NCBI GenBank assembly: GCA_012295275.1
Contig: CM022671.1
Coordinates: forward strand, 24,643,822 to 24,707,821
Source: Chrysomallon squamiferum
Lineage: Eukaryota; Mollusca; Gastropoda; Neomphalida; Peltospiridae
Length of the DNA: 64,000 nucleotides
Reading direction: 5' to 3'
Below the pieces are notes generated by a model. It did no database searches and had not been told where the DNA came from. It was given only the letters and a program-made list of their open reading frames with translations. The position numbers and the translations under genes are program-made. This document shows, one piece after another, positions 35,270-48,302 of this stretch (position 1 is the stretch's first letter; each line of letters starts with the position of its first letter).

Positions 35270-35575
35270 AGTAGAGTATAGTTTAGTATAGTTAGTGTAG
35301 TATATAGTAGTATAGTTTAGAAACAGTATAGTAGAGCAGAGTATAATATAATGCAGTTTAATATTGTGTAGTATGCTGTTATACTGTATGGCTTAGGATA
35401 GTATAATATAGTATAGTATAGTATAGTACAGTACAGTACAGTACAGTACAGCATAGGATAGCATAGCATAGGATAGCATAGCATAGCATAGCATAGTATA
35501 GCATAGCATAGTATAGCATAGTATAGTATAGAATATAATAGTATAGTGTAGTATACTATAGAATAGTATAGATGC
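35270..35575. repeat. Pentanucleotide array of GTATA/GTACA/GCATA units
   Basis: Five-base periodicity over about 300 bp, with blocks of variants: GTATA first, then GTACA, then GCATA/GGATA, then GTATA again. The edges are degenerate and the middle (35395-35535) is regular. Confidence 0.85.
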
Positions 35576-36505
35576 ACATTTCATACACGAAATATTCACA
35601 AAATATTTACAAAATAATTACAAAATATTTACATTTGAAAAGTGGATTATATGTACATGCACATGGTGGAGAATGGACCGACATTTTGAAATAAAACATG
35701 TTGAGAACAAATGTCCAGAGAGCGTATTTTGTGTAAAAAAAAAAAACACCCCCAAAAACAGCTGAAAGATGTGCTTTGAGAAACTGGCCAAATAAAAAGT
35801 ACTCACCTCTTTGCTGATAATAATTGTGTCTGCTGCAAGATCCTCACCGGGTCACGGTTCACCGAACACGAACTTTTGACACTGAAGGAAAAGCCTTACG
35901 TAGTGTAATAAGTCAGATCAGGTATCGCGATACGTCTTTTTATTTTTTTTTCTAATTATGTGCGAAATGTAAAAGTCAGTGTGGAATTTGGGTAACACCC
36001 GCCGCGTCACCGACTGAGGATTCTAGGAGACTTTTGTTGTTAAGAGAGCAGAAGAGGTCAGATCTGCGCGTGCACAGTGTAAAAGAAAAGCAAAAGCAGT
36101 AGCGGTTTGGTGAACATGAATTTTTCTCTGTGAGTTTTTATGCATGTGAAGGAGAGAGAGAAAATAAATGCAGCACACACAAGGCACAAAAAGACGTTTT
36201 GTGTACGAACACAAAATACAAGCTCTCAAAATTCACGAAATCAAATACATATAAATAATTATATATGTGTGTGTGTGTGTACACATTAACATACACACAT
36301 GCACACGCGCACATACACGTAAATATATACAGATCATGTAAACACGTATACACACATACATACACACATATGTATATAATTATTTATATATATTTACCTG
36401 TGTGTATGTGCATGTGTGCCTGTGTGTATATATACAAAAACTAATACATAGACACATACATTCACATATATACATACGTAAATACACACACACACCACAC
36501 ATACG

Positions 36506-36560
36506 TATATACATACATACATACATACATACATACATACATACATACATACATACATAA
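36506..36560. repeat. (ACAT)n microsatellite
   Basis: About 13 ACAT units inside a 300-bp zone of alternating purine-pyrimidine sequence (36240-36560). Confidence 0.92.
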
Positions 36561-37347
36561 ATACATTTATACATACACCCAGCAAATAGCTGTACATATT
36601 ATGATAACCTGAATACTTGAACACAGACTATATATTACGTGTCCTTTACGATATCCAGCATACAGATCTGTGCTGAACAGTTTGGTCTGTTTTCGATTAA
36701 TGTAAACAGTGGTGATAGGAAAATATATTAATATGTAAAGCATTTTATATTATTTCCATGTTTATTGTTTTATATTTGTACATACATGTGATATGCCATT
36801 GTTTTGAGATGATAATGTAACAGCCACGCTTGAATGCCCGGAGGCAGCCATTTTCTCTTTTTGTGACGTCAGTTCGTACACAGATAGAGAGTAAATTTAA
36901 GTATAAAAAATGCATTTAGGCTGTTGTTGTTTATTCAGCAAGATTCTATTTCAAAAGACGGTCACGTATATATACTTTTATCAATTATATTTATGTATGT
37001 TAGGATAGATATAAAACTTATTATTGCGTAACATTTATTCATATAAATTTACACATGAATGCGTGTCAAAGGAAACTGGTTGAAAAGTCGCAGAAAACTG
37101 TGTTATGGGGTTAGAAAACAGAGAAATAAACAGAGCAGTAACTAGCATCAGTATAACACATTCTGAAAATAATATGTTTTGTGTTTGTTCGTTTGCCAGG
37201 AGGAATGTTTGAGTCTCGACAATAGCAGTGATGGTAATAGTAACAGTAATGGCAGTAACAGATGTTGCTGATCTTTACTGTTGTACTTTTTTTTTTAAAT
37301 TGTTATAATTAATTTTATTATAGAGAAATCCGAACAAGAAGTACTTC

Positions 37348-37381
<34 letters not shown>

Positions 37382-38653
37382 GTGTGTGTGTGTGTGTGTG
37401 TGTGTGAGTGTGTGGTGGCTGTGTGTGTATGTATGTTCGTATTATATAACCTTAGATAAGCAAGTTAAAGTTTACTGGAACTGGAATAGCTAATAAGACT
37501 TGTGCTGCCATAACAAATATTCCCAGAAGTGCAATTGATACAAACATTGCTACAAAGTATCTATGTTATTTCCGTGACAAGAAAAAAAAAAAAAAGACAT
37601 TGAGCAGTCATATTTAATAAAATAATAATAATAATAATAAAAATTAAAAATTATAGAACAATTTTAACAGAAATGCCAGATAAAACATTCAGATGCGTTA
37701 GAATAGCAAAATAATTAATTTATAAAAATGATGGCTTCCAGATTTCTGCTTTCAAGTACAGAAAAATGCTAGCGATACATCGGTTAATAGATAACTAGTG
37801 ACAAAAGAAACATTGCAGTTAAATTCATGTGTGTATTTTTATAAAAAAAACAAACAAATAACTTAATATTTCGGCTAAGATATTAAATTTGATCACACTT
37901 TACGTTCAGATGGGAAATCATATAAAACTTTTTAATTAAATATTTTCTTATTAAGTCGAAACATGTTTATGAAATAATCATCTTTTCTATAACTTAGTGG
38001 ATGACTTCTCTTTTTATACCTTTTTTATTTTTTTCTTTCGTTCTTTTTTTCTTTCTTACTGTTTTCTGTTTCTTTTCTGTTCTTCTTCTATCTATGTCTT
38101 TTATATTTGTTGACTGTAGCTAAAAGATTAAAGCTCTGTGTTGTACCGTAGACTGCTGGATCAATTCTATGTCATTATTAATAGCTCATATACGGGTTTT
38201 TTAATTTAAATTTTTTATTATTTTATTTTATTTTATATATTTTTAGTATCCTTTAATGGTTGTGTATCTGGAGGTTGTCTCTAATTAAACGTTAGCCTGA
38301 AAACCAAACATAAATATTATATCTGTAATAGTAAATAAAACCCCTTTAACTGTCTCTTTTGTCTACAACTTCTGAAGTGCATTTTAAGTACATACATTCG
38401 TAATAGCAACGATAATTTACATTAAGCAGTTATATTAAGGCCTTCTCATAACCACATGGTCTTAGGAAGTAATACACGGGGGAAAATAAATAACAGATAA
38501 GAACTTATAAAGCAGAAGCAGTGAAAGAAAACCTAGGCGAGTATGTTTTTTCATTGCTTGAATTCAGTCTACTCGTTGTTATGTCTCTTTAGTCTGACAC
38601 TGCAACCACACGTATTCGATGTCGAAGTAAACCCCACTCATAATCAATATGTA

Positions 38654-38787
<134 letters not shown>

Positions 38788-39089
38788 TGAGCAATAGACT
38801 TTTGTAATACTTACTTATTTAAAACAAGCAGTGCTATATATTCTGTTATATATCGCCTTTATCTGTGTCTTCCTGTTATCGATGTATAAACTTGTATTTT
38901 CTGCAAAATGCAGTAAATCAATCTTTATCATGTTATTTACAATTTCTCAGCGCTTGGTTTTCAAGTTGTTCGTCTTATTCAGTGATCTCAGTTTCCCCGT
39001 GTCATTATCTTATAGTTCAGTTTCTTCGTTTGTTTCTCTACAACAGGCTGTCAAAACAAAACAATACTTTTAACTAATCGGTATTTGAG

Positions 39090-39515
39090 TTTTTCTAATT
39101 GTGGTGTTTGGTTCATTAACTGTACTCAGTTTCTCAACACCTGTTTACCAACACGGCAGAACGTTCTCATTTCTCAGCAAATGACGTTACGTTTCTGATT
39201 ATTTTTTTTAGATCAGTTCTCAACACCTAATAATCTGCTTCTTAATATTTGCTGTTCAGTTCTCAGCACTTCATATTCTGTTGCTTAATAGTTGCTGTTT
39301 ACTTCTCAACATTTGGTATTGTGTTTCTCATCACTCGACGTTTTGTTTCTAAACGTTTTCTATTCAGTTCTCAGCACTTCATAGTCCATTTGCCAATATT
39401 TGCTGTTCTAATACAAAACATTTCATTTTCTGTTTCTCAATGTTTGCTCTTCTGTTATAAACGCTTTATATTGCGTTTTTCACCATTTGCTGTTCAGTTC
39501 TCAACACTTAACAAT
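39090..39515. repeat. Degenerate ~40-bp tandem repeat
   Basis: Repeating words CAGTTCTCAACACTT, CATATTCTGTTTCTCAA and TATTTGCTGTT recur about every 40 bp, roughly ten times, with many substitutions. The 93-codon frame starting at 39249 comes from this periodicity. Confidence 0.6.
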
Positions 39516-39816
39516 GAGTATACTCGATAGCTGGGTGTTCCTTTTTATAAAACTTACTCTTTCAGTTGGAATCAACAAATGGAATCCTGCTGCATAATTC
39601 GTTTCTTCCGGCAACCTCCGTGAGAATAAGGATCCGAGAGTTTACGTTACCATGACAACGCAGGTGGCACGGGAGAGTATATTTCTATAAGCATTGATTG
39701 GATATACTCACGAGACGGTAGTTGTATTGATTAAATCAAAGCAGTCATTTTTGTTGAACTGCTGTGTTTTATTGTTGATCAATATGCTACATGATTGTTT
39801 GGGATTATTTTTCTGA

Positions 39817-39860
39817 AGCTCACGGGTAAAGCGATTGCCTTTAGGCTGCAGGATCAATCC
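39817..39860 (+). mobile_element. Possible truncated tRNA-derived SINE fragment
   Basis: GCTCACGGGTAAAGCGATTG followed by CCTTTAGGCTGCAGGATCAATCC resembles the A-box/B-box head of tRNA-like SINEs common in molluscs (recollection). The rest of such an element is missing, so it is at best a scrap. Confidence 0.25.
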
Positions 39861-41002
39861 TTATTAATTCAGAATATAATGTAAACGTTCATACACTTAT
39901 ATACTCCGCAACAATGAGTGTTTATGTGCTGAATTTGCAAACATATCACCAGTGTACATTTATATACCCAGTTTATATACATGAGAAATATCTTTCTCTT
40001 TCTCTCTCTCACTCTCTCTCTATCTCTCTCTCTGCATATGTAAACTCTAAAGATATAAAAAATATACAGTGTATACAACTATAATACTCATACTCAGTAT
40101 ACACTTTGTTAATAACTAACAAAAGAATTAAAATAATAATGATAATAATAAAACAATCACAATACATTTATTTATGTCTGAGATATGAAAAAACGTACGT
40201 CTGTACCTAAAATGCAAGCACACGCCTGAAATGCGTGCTTACCCTGAATACAAAAACACATAACAGAAATACAGACATTTTTTTCTTCACATAATATACA
40301 AATAATACACGAAAGAAATTATACTGAACATACAAATGTACAATGTACCTTCATGCAAATAAAAGACATAACAAATGCATTATCGCTGAATGCGTTTTTA
40401 CTGCATGAACGAATGACCGGACAAAAAAATTAAATATAAGGATGTAATAGCTGTAAAAAAAATTGTTTCCAAGAACAAGAAAAATAGAAAAGAAAACAGG
40501 GCGTTACTTAAACGTTAAAGAATGAAAACTGAGTATTTTTTAAAGAGTTTGTGAAGAGTTTGCCAAGTCTTTACAAAAGAAAAAATTATTTTCCTTTGCC
40601 ATATGAATTTGGTTTTGACTTTGAAAAGCATTTGAAGTCGATATTTCCTAGATTTTAATATTTAAATCTGTTTCTGAATAACCGCGATGTCGAACTAACC
40701 TCTTTCGATTCGAGTCCAGCTCTTTTATAAACTTAAATAATTTTCAGCATTGCAAGTGTGTTTACTTAGGAAAATTTGATACGGATTCAGTAAAAACAGT
40801 CTGACACAAATATAATTCCCGTTGACAAGGTCGAATTAATAAATTCGATATCGAGAAACCTAGGTAAACAGTTCCTTGGTATGGTTTAAAGGATTATGAA
40901 GCATAAGGATGCTTTGAGTCGTAGATTATTGCAGAAAAAATTCAAATAGTTCAAAATATAGTTTCTACGAAATATATGTACTAAATTAATTAGTTAAGAT
41001 AA

Positions 41003-41037
<35 letters not shown>

Positions 41038-42580
41038 TAAATATAATAATAACATCAATAACAGTAATAATAAAAATCTGTATAGCTAAAATCAGGTTTT
41101 TATAACCATCGTCATGTTCATGTCTCAATAATCGAGCTTGTGATTTTCAGATTTTTAATTTTTATTTTGTTTCCCAGAAGAATTAAAAGAGAGTAAATAT
41201 TTGTTATGGCGTAGTCGAAAAACATGCTAAGCAAATAACAAAACAAAAATGAATATTTATTCAGGCTGGTTTAGGTAAGCATTATCACTCGAGTTACCCT
41301 GCACTGAATATTAAATCATGTATTATAGAAGAGCTCCAAATTTAGCTAAAATCTTGTTCACATGCCCGTACAATAAGCTTATTGACCCTTTGGGTACAAG
41401 AAAAAAACATCTTTTTGCTCCTGTATTTCAAACCATTTCTACTTTACCTTTATATCGGCTATCAAAGACGTTTTTCTTTTCTTTTTCGTTTTTTTGTCTA
41501 TCATTTATATTCACTGTGTAAGAGTTTTTATGTCACGTGGAGAGTGTTGTTATGATTTTTCTTTGAACCTTTGATACAAGAGAAATTCATACTATATATA
41601 TCTGTCTATTTGTCTGTCTGACTATCTATCAATCTATCTATCTATTAATCCATCCATCCATCCATGTCTCTCTATATATCTACCTGTCGGTCTATCTGTA
41701 TGTCCTGTCTGTCTATCTGTCTAGATGTCTGTTTGTCAGTCTATCTGTCTCTTTGACTAACTGTGTATGTACATACGTACATATGCTTTTATTTATGTAT
41801 GTATATGTATGTATGCACGTATATACGTACATACGTACGTAAGTTTGTATGTATCTATCATTCTCTCTCTGCCTATTCGTCTGTCTATTTATCTTTCTGT
41901 CTGTCTGTGCGTCTATCTGAATGTGATTAAATTTCATTATTTGTAGATTACTTCGCATTTACGTTATAAATAACAACATTCACAAAGTCAGTGAGTCTCT
42001 GCATCCCTCTCAGTTACTTGAGAGTCCAGACGTGGCTCAGTGAGACTGTGATTCATTGCTGCAGCTAACTGGAAACACTGGCCCGTCAAGTGATGACATG
42101 GAATTATTCTCCTCCCATTAACTGAATAGTCAGTCTCCTGACGCCACTTGACTGTGATATAAAAAATGTCGTTATATAAAGCAGTTTATTTATTTTCTAT
42201 AAAACTTTTCCAGCACTTGCATCGCATCGCCGAGTTATTGAGTGTCATTGTTTCAAAGAAATCACTCTCTTTTTTTTTTTTTTTTTTTTTTTTTTTACTA
42301 CGACTGTTCCGTGGTTGTGTTCCGCTGTTTAGTTTGAGAGTTCACGAGGGCAATAATTTACAAATACCTCTGCAGGATGTTTCACTCAGTTATAATTAAA
42401 GCTTTTCACAAATATGTCAGAAGTATGTTGCTCTCGGGCTGTGAGAATGTTAAGTGTGAGAAATATATATTATATTTTAATGATGATGATGCTGTTGTTG
42501 ATGATAGTTATAATAAACATTGTAATAGAGGGTTAAACATTAAAACAGACATTCAGCTTTGAAATCCGTTGATATTTCAG

Positions 42581-42853
42581 AAATTTGTCAATATCGCCGA
42601 AATGTTCGGAATGCTGGCTTTGGTATTTTTTCTGAGCGTTTTGAAGACAACAACAGCTCCTCCAGATTTCAGACTTAACGACCGAAACGTAACGGGAAAA
42701 CTTTCTGTCTCATATGTATCCAGACATCACTCGACAGCACAGCATAGGAAAATCGCATAACTTTTCCTTTAGTAATGCTATTAATAATAATTACAACATC
42801 AGCAGTAATAACAACACAACAACAACAACAATAATGATGATGGCAATAATAAC

Positions 42854-42910
<57 letters not shown>

Positions 42911-43600
42911 CATATGAGGTATTTACCAACATATTTTTTTCTACGACAGTAATTTAAAAAAAAAAAAAAAAAAATATAAAAAATGTATATTATTAAATAG
43001 GTTTTGAATATTCACGGAAAAGGTAGTTAAATAATAAAAAAAAAGAGAAAGTTTTGTTCACTCTGTGATACAACGTTTATTGTAAATGTAGTGTAAAAAT
43101 GGCTTAGGTGACCCGCTGAATGACACAATCTTTAAATCCAGTAGTGTATTCAAATACGTTTATACCGTCAGCCTATTCATTGTATTGCTGTTTCAGCGTG
43201 CACATGCACAGAGCACACGAATTACGAGTATCCACTACATTTGCGACTGTACAGGGTGTCCGTCACACGTACTCTCTCAGTCGATGCGTAAAGACTAATT
43301 AAATGGCAGCAGTGATTTTCCTTCCATATATATTATCAGTGCCAGTATATTATTCACGTCTTAAAATTTATTTTAAATATCTCGATGCTAAAACAAATTG
43401 TCAGTTTATTGGCTTGGATAAATTGGAGGATTTGAACAGGAATTTTCCTGACGGTTGTACAGAAAAAAAAGTCCCGTTCAGCCAGAGAAGCGGGTCATCA
43501 TTAGGTGTATTCAGAAAAAGCCATCTTTGTTCAGACTGCTTAGTTTCAAGGGGTTGCCACGGTAGCCAGTTACGCTCATGTCAAAACTATTTATTACTTT
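42581..43600 (+). pseudogene. Broken third carboxypeptidase gene (M14B relic)
   Basis: A GATATTTCAG acceptor (ending 42580) and leader precede ATG at 42602, as in CP1 and CP2. The frame gives a signal-peptide-like start (MFGMLALVFFLSV), then drifts. A shifted frame reads YPDITRQHSIGKS, clearly matching FPHITRLHSIGKS of CP1/CP2, but the exon donor is gone and an AAT tract (42850-42907) follows. At about 43404-43600 an exon-4 relic reads DLNRNFPD (43429-43452). Further matches (a PETQAVMTW-like EAGHH, FVQTA for FVLSA, VASYA for VANYP) appear only with a frame change and in-frame stops. Exons 2, 3 and 5-8 were not found. Clearly a pseudogene, more diverged than CP1 is from CP2. Confidence 0.75.
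42850..42907. repeat. (AAT)n microsatellite
   Basis: About 19 AAT units, in the pseudogene after its exon-1 relic. Confidence 0.93.
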
Positions 43601-44726
43601 TCAGTATAATTATAGTTGTACTAGTAGAAGAATTGTGTGGTGATATATAAGTACGTAGAAATAAGAAAGAACACCATTAGCATCAGCATCAATAAATAAT
43701 ACATAAACTAAATAATAAACACACACACACACACAAACACACACACAGGGAAACAAAATAAAATTTTCATATTAACAATAACAATTTAGAATACTTTTGT
43801 AGTAGCTTGTAGAATAAAAAAGATCAGTGAAGAATCTTTTTAATTGGCTGAATCACATTATATACTTTGTTATTTGTGGTTTTGAGACGAATGTGTACAA
43901 CACGTTTAAGGGAATTAAAATAACTAGGAACCACAGTTTTATATACGCATCCTTTGTATTCTTTTAATGTGTACGTTAACGAAATTTGAGAACGCGAACT
44001 TTCGTTAAACCTGAAAATAACAGCAGATGTTACGTTTAATTTTTAGGGTGTTTTGCTATCCTATCTTAAATAATGACGACGTATGACAACAAAAAATGAT
44101 AAATTTAAAAGTATCTGAGTGTCGCCATCTTCCATAGTCATGACGTCATCACGTACAGAGCTATCCGATTTGCTCTAACGTTTGCTCAGGTGTTGTTTAT
44201 CAGAGAAACTTTCCTATAAATTCACGTTTGCCATGAAATCATCACTCAAATTACAAAGAGATAGAATGGCTTATTAAATTGTTTTTAACAGTTATATTAA
44301 ATATGAATGTCATATTTTATTATTAAATAACACTAATGACCCCATGGAACCTTTTTAATACAAGTCCATATGGATTAGTTAAAAACAATTAGTGAGTGTA
44401 TATGTTGTTGTATGTATGTATCTATTTTTTACGTATGTATGTTTATATGTGTAGGGATATGTGTACATATACCTACGTTTGTGTGTGTGTATGTATTTTA
44501 GGATTTGAATATTCTCTGTCTTACGTACCTCTGTCTTACGTAGCCACAACAACAAAAACCGAGGGTTTTGATAAAAACATATAGCGGTCGACATGTTTCA
44601 AAGAATATTCTCAAATATTATTTATTTAAATCTGTCATTACATGAACTATTGTAAAAACAACGACAGGCACCAGCACAGCTACAACAACAACGACAATTG
44701 CAGTTTATGCTACTACATTTACTGTT

Positions 44727-44764
<38 letters not shown>

Positions 44765-45177
44765 CAGTCTGATGTGTTATAATATACACATTTATGTAAT
44801 ACACGTATTTGATTCTATGAGGCAGGAAAAACAAAAATATACATACAATAAAAATAAATATCAGCATGCCTACCTTGCGTTATTACATAACGGGTAAAAT
44901 TTTCAATAATATTCATTTTATTTTATTTTGTAATATCGTATTTTCTCTAATATACGCACTGAAAAATCTAGACTGGCTTAATAGATAAGTATAATTATTT
45001 TTCTTATTTGTTTTGTTTTAAAAATATATATATGTTGATTCAAGCACAAGACAATTTTCTTATTTATTAAAATGTGTAATTTTATGTCGTTTTAAAATAC
45101 TTGTGGTAAATCACAAATATGTTTTGATCTGATTTGTAACACAAACCTTTTGATATATATTTATTGTAGACTCTGAC
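43601..45177. other. Noncoding spacer
   Basis: No exon seen. Contains a short CA tract (43723-43746), a short repeat related to the MITE-like family (44121-44205), TATG/TGTA-rich sequence (44396-44500) and AAT units (44729-44764). Confidence 0.6.
44121..44205. repeat. Dispersed short repeat related to the 34163-34343 element
   Basis: Carries CGCCATCTTCCATAGTCATG, then ACGTCATCACG, then CCGATTTGCTCTAACGTTT. The order matches GTAGTTGTGACGTAATC and GCTTTGCTTTAACGTTT at 34163-34343. No terminal repeats could be defined here. Confidence 0.45.
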
Positions 45178-45445
45178 AGTGATTCACGACATATTTCTCA
45201 GAACATCATACATATTCAGCAGGTAAAACATTTGACACCACACAACACAAGGTTTCTAAAAATAGTAAGCTAATTACAAGGACAGATGCTACTTGAACAG
45301 AATCATATATCTACATGTACTTGTTATAAAACACAACACTCGAAAGTTAAAAAAAAGAAGAAAGAAAGGTCGTTGCTGTGAAGCTGTTCTGATTTTGCGT
45401 TGTCGTAGAAATGACGTCGTTCGCGATACAGCTGCAATAGCAGCT
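45178..45445. repeat. Inner end of the inverted duplication, right arm
   Basis: Reverse-orientation match to 30004-30315. Similarity fades toward 45178 (an AGAACATCATACATATTCAG-like word against CTATGCATCTCATTCAG) and past about 45445. It sets the inner boundary of the CP2 arm, about 3.5 kb upstream of the CP2 start codon. Confidence 0.8.
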
Positions 45446-46230
45446 TCTGGTGAGATATGGAATCGTAGAGTCTGCAGTGGTTTTATTATCAGCATCATTG
45501 TCCTTGTTAGTCAATGTTTTTTGAAATTATACGACGTAAGGGGAAAAGATTATCAAGTGCAGAATGAGTGGGGAGGTGTGCCGATGTACGTGCGTTAGAA
45601 CACTAATAAGCATGATTAATGTTTAAGCCGTTATTGAAGCATTCATGACACCATGCTCCCCAATCCAAAAAAAAAAAAAAAAAAAAAAAAGAATAGATAA
45701 ATAAATAAATAAAAAATAGAAAAATACGGTAGTATAAAAAAGCTTTTATCATTTTAGTTATTCATTATAATTATAAGTATTTTCTAAAACATCTGGAGCA
45801 TCTGTAACCAAGTCTGTATTCACGTATATTAATATTTTTATTTATTTTTATAGGTATATAATAGTTCTGACAGAGAAACAAATAGTAACATATTTGTAAA
45901 TATGTATTCAAAATATCAGAACAAATAACGTTAAAAGTAAACTTTTGAACATTAAATTTATTTATACTTTGATTTGATATCATTTTATTAGTAGGCTTTC
46001 GTCTCTTTATGTATCAGTCGAGCTCTGAACGTATTAAAGCAACAGAAGCGGGAAAAAGTCTATAAGTTTTATGTATTACAAGCAAATATACTATCTTTGT
46101 TAATATATATATTCAGTTAAACTAAAATATTTTCAATAGATTTAAATTTAAAAATGCTGAAGATAAATTTCTGTAAAAGAGAATATAGTTCTCATCTGGT
46201 GATACGAAGATATTCTGAATATTTCTAAAT

Positions 46231-46280
<50 letters not shown>

Positions 46281-46438
46281 TTTAGGTCTATTAATATAGT
46301 CACAGTAAATTAAAACTAAGGACATTTCTAATTTTTCTTTTTCTACTTACTGCTAATTATAGTTTTTGTTGAAATTTAAATTTTAAACAAGTCTTTCGTT
46401 CTCTATCTCTGTCTCACTGCTTCTGTCTCGATTTCTCA

Positions 46439-46524
<86 letters not shown>

Positions 46525-46902
46525 CATACGTATATTCACACAAACAAAATTATCTGTTAAATTTATGCTCTGAATTCTATGAATATTTTCTAAATAAATC
46601 TATGTGTATAAAATTAAAATGTATGTATGTGCCATGTGACTGGAATCTAATAACTGTAAAGAGAAATCAAATACGCTGAGATTAAACGTTCACGAGACCA
46701 GTTCATATTATTATTATTATATAAAAAAATATTAATTTTCAAAATTTTAATTTATGAAGATAAGATAAAAATATTCAATTAAACTGATATATTTTCAATA
46801 GACATAAATTTAAAAAACACGAAGATAAATGTCTTTAAAAGATATTATAGTTCCCATTTGGTGACAGGAAGACGTATTATGAATGTTTCTAAATTAATTT
46901 TT

Positions 46903-46943
<41 letters not shown>

Positions 46944-47064
46944 CAATTCATTAATAACGAATCCTAGTCAAAAGCTATGTTGAATCAGTATTATATAACG
47001 ACCTTTAGGTTATGTTGAATCGAAATTATTGAACGCATTGACTTTTAGATTATGTTAACCAGTA

Positions 47065-47700
47065 CAGTGGTACCTTGACTTACGACTGCACCAACTTACG
47101 AGTTTTCCGAGTTACGAGCAGTCACCCGGTCGATTTTGTGCTCTGAGTTGCGAACCAAAATCCGAGTTACGAGCTAGTTGGCCCAGCATTCAACTTGTTT
47201 GCTTCACACGATTACCTCGCCGTGGAAGCGTTTCAGTTGTGTTTTTCTCGCCTTTTCTGCAAATTGTTGCCAAATTTCCCATGGATCAATGACGATGGAT
47301 CTTAAGAAACTGAGTGCAAAGGACATTTCTGAGAAGATGAAGCGGATGATGTCCATTGAATTAAAGCATGAAATTACAGAATAAAGTGCGTATGGCGTAG
47401 TACTTCAACGCTGTGTACCATACTGAAGCAGAAAGAGTCAATAAAAGCTATAACTCCAGCCAAAGGCGTTAAAATAATTTCTAAGCTGCGGGCCTCAGAT
47501 CATGAAAAGATGGAGAAACCCTAACCCATATACTTAACAAAAACAATTTATTTCTTTACATTCTCTTTTATTTTGATTTTATACAATATTTGTCATTTAC
47601 ATATGCACTTTTCTTATTCAAAATTGATTTGATATACGAGGGAATTGAGTTACGAGCTCGGCCATGGAAGGAATTAAAATCGTAAGTCAAGGTACAACTC
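47065..47700 (+). mobile_element. Tigger/pogo-like Tc1-mariner element, deleted copy
   Basis: 636 bp bounded by TA dinucleotides (47063-47064 and 47701-47702). The ends read CAGTGGTACCTTGACTTACG and, reversed, GAGTTGTACCTTGACTTACG, 19 of 21 bp identical. TIRs of the form CAGTGGTACC and TA target sites are typical of Tigger/pogo elements (established knowledge). Inside is a start of the transposase: MDLKKLSAKDISEKMKRMMS and IELKHEI (about 47294-47381), after which frameshifts and stops break the helix-turn-helix part. An ITPAKGVKIISKLRASDHEK-like remnant is readable near 47449-47510. The catalytic domain is absent. Confidence 0.8.
47294..47520 (+). pseudogene. Transposase N-terminal relic of the Tigger-like element
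   Basis: The start of a pogo/Tigger DNA-binding domain is readable but interrupted: the in-frame part stops at 47384, and the continuation needs frame changes. No DDE catalytic region is present, so the copy is nonautonomous. Confidence 0.6.
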
Positions 47701-48096
47701 TATAATCAAACCCAGTCATCATTAGGTTATGTAGAATCAGTATTATTGAATGTATTTGATCTTTAGATTAGTTTGAATCAGTATTGCTGAACATAGTGAC
47801 TTTTAGATTATGTGGAACTGACAGTATTATTGAACTTAGTAATGTTTACATTGTGTAGAATCAGTCTTATTAACATCACTGATATATGGTAATGCTCTGC
47901 TAGTACCGTCACATGGTAATGCTCTGCTAGTACCGTCCTAATTTATTTTTGGCAGTGTATGTGCTCCATGCTTTGATTATTCATGGTTGTTTTTATGGCA
48001 CAATGACATATCGAGGTTTTAACCGATCCTCTGTTATTATATTTAGAATAATCAGATGTATTTTCAGGTTTGATTATGTACGTTTAAGATTTAAAA

Positions 48097-48135
<39 letters not shown>

Positions 48136-48302
48136 ATTAGAAGAAATATTTTCTAGTTACATGTAGAATTTCTCAGTTTTTATATTGTTTTGGGGTATTT
48201 TGTTTAAAAAAAATCAATAAATAAAAACAAAAATCTTTTTTTGGTGTAATTAAATTAATTAATAAATAAAAAGAAAATAATAATAAATAGAGAACGTGTA
48301 TT

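Larger units (their letters stand above)
46976..47880. repeat. ~40-50-bp tandem repeat interrupted by a Tigger-like insertion
   Basis: Copies of a unit like TTATGTTGAATCAGTATTAT followed by TGAACRTAGTGACTTTTAGA lie on both sides of the element at 47065-47700: about two and a half before and four or five after. The insertion therefore split an existing array. Two exact-ish copies of a 27-bp word (ATGGTAATGCTCTGCTAGTA) follow at 47884-47939. Confidence 0.65.

Noticed and set aside
45293-45598. 101-codon frame in the right arm, partly matched by a frame at 29966-30184
   Set aside because: The two frames agree only in part; length changes in the A-rich stretch and later divergence do not preserve a frame, so the shared block is treated as noncoding.
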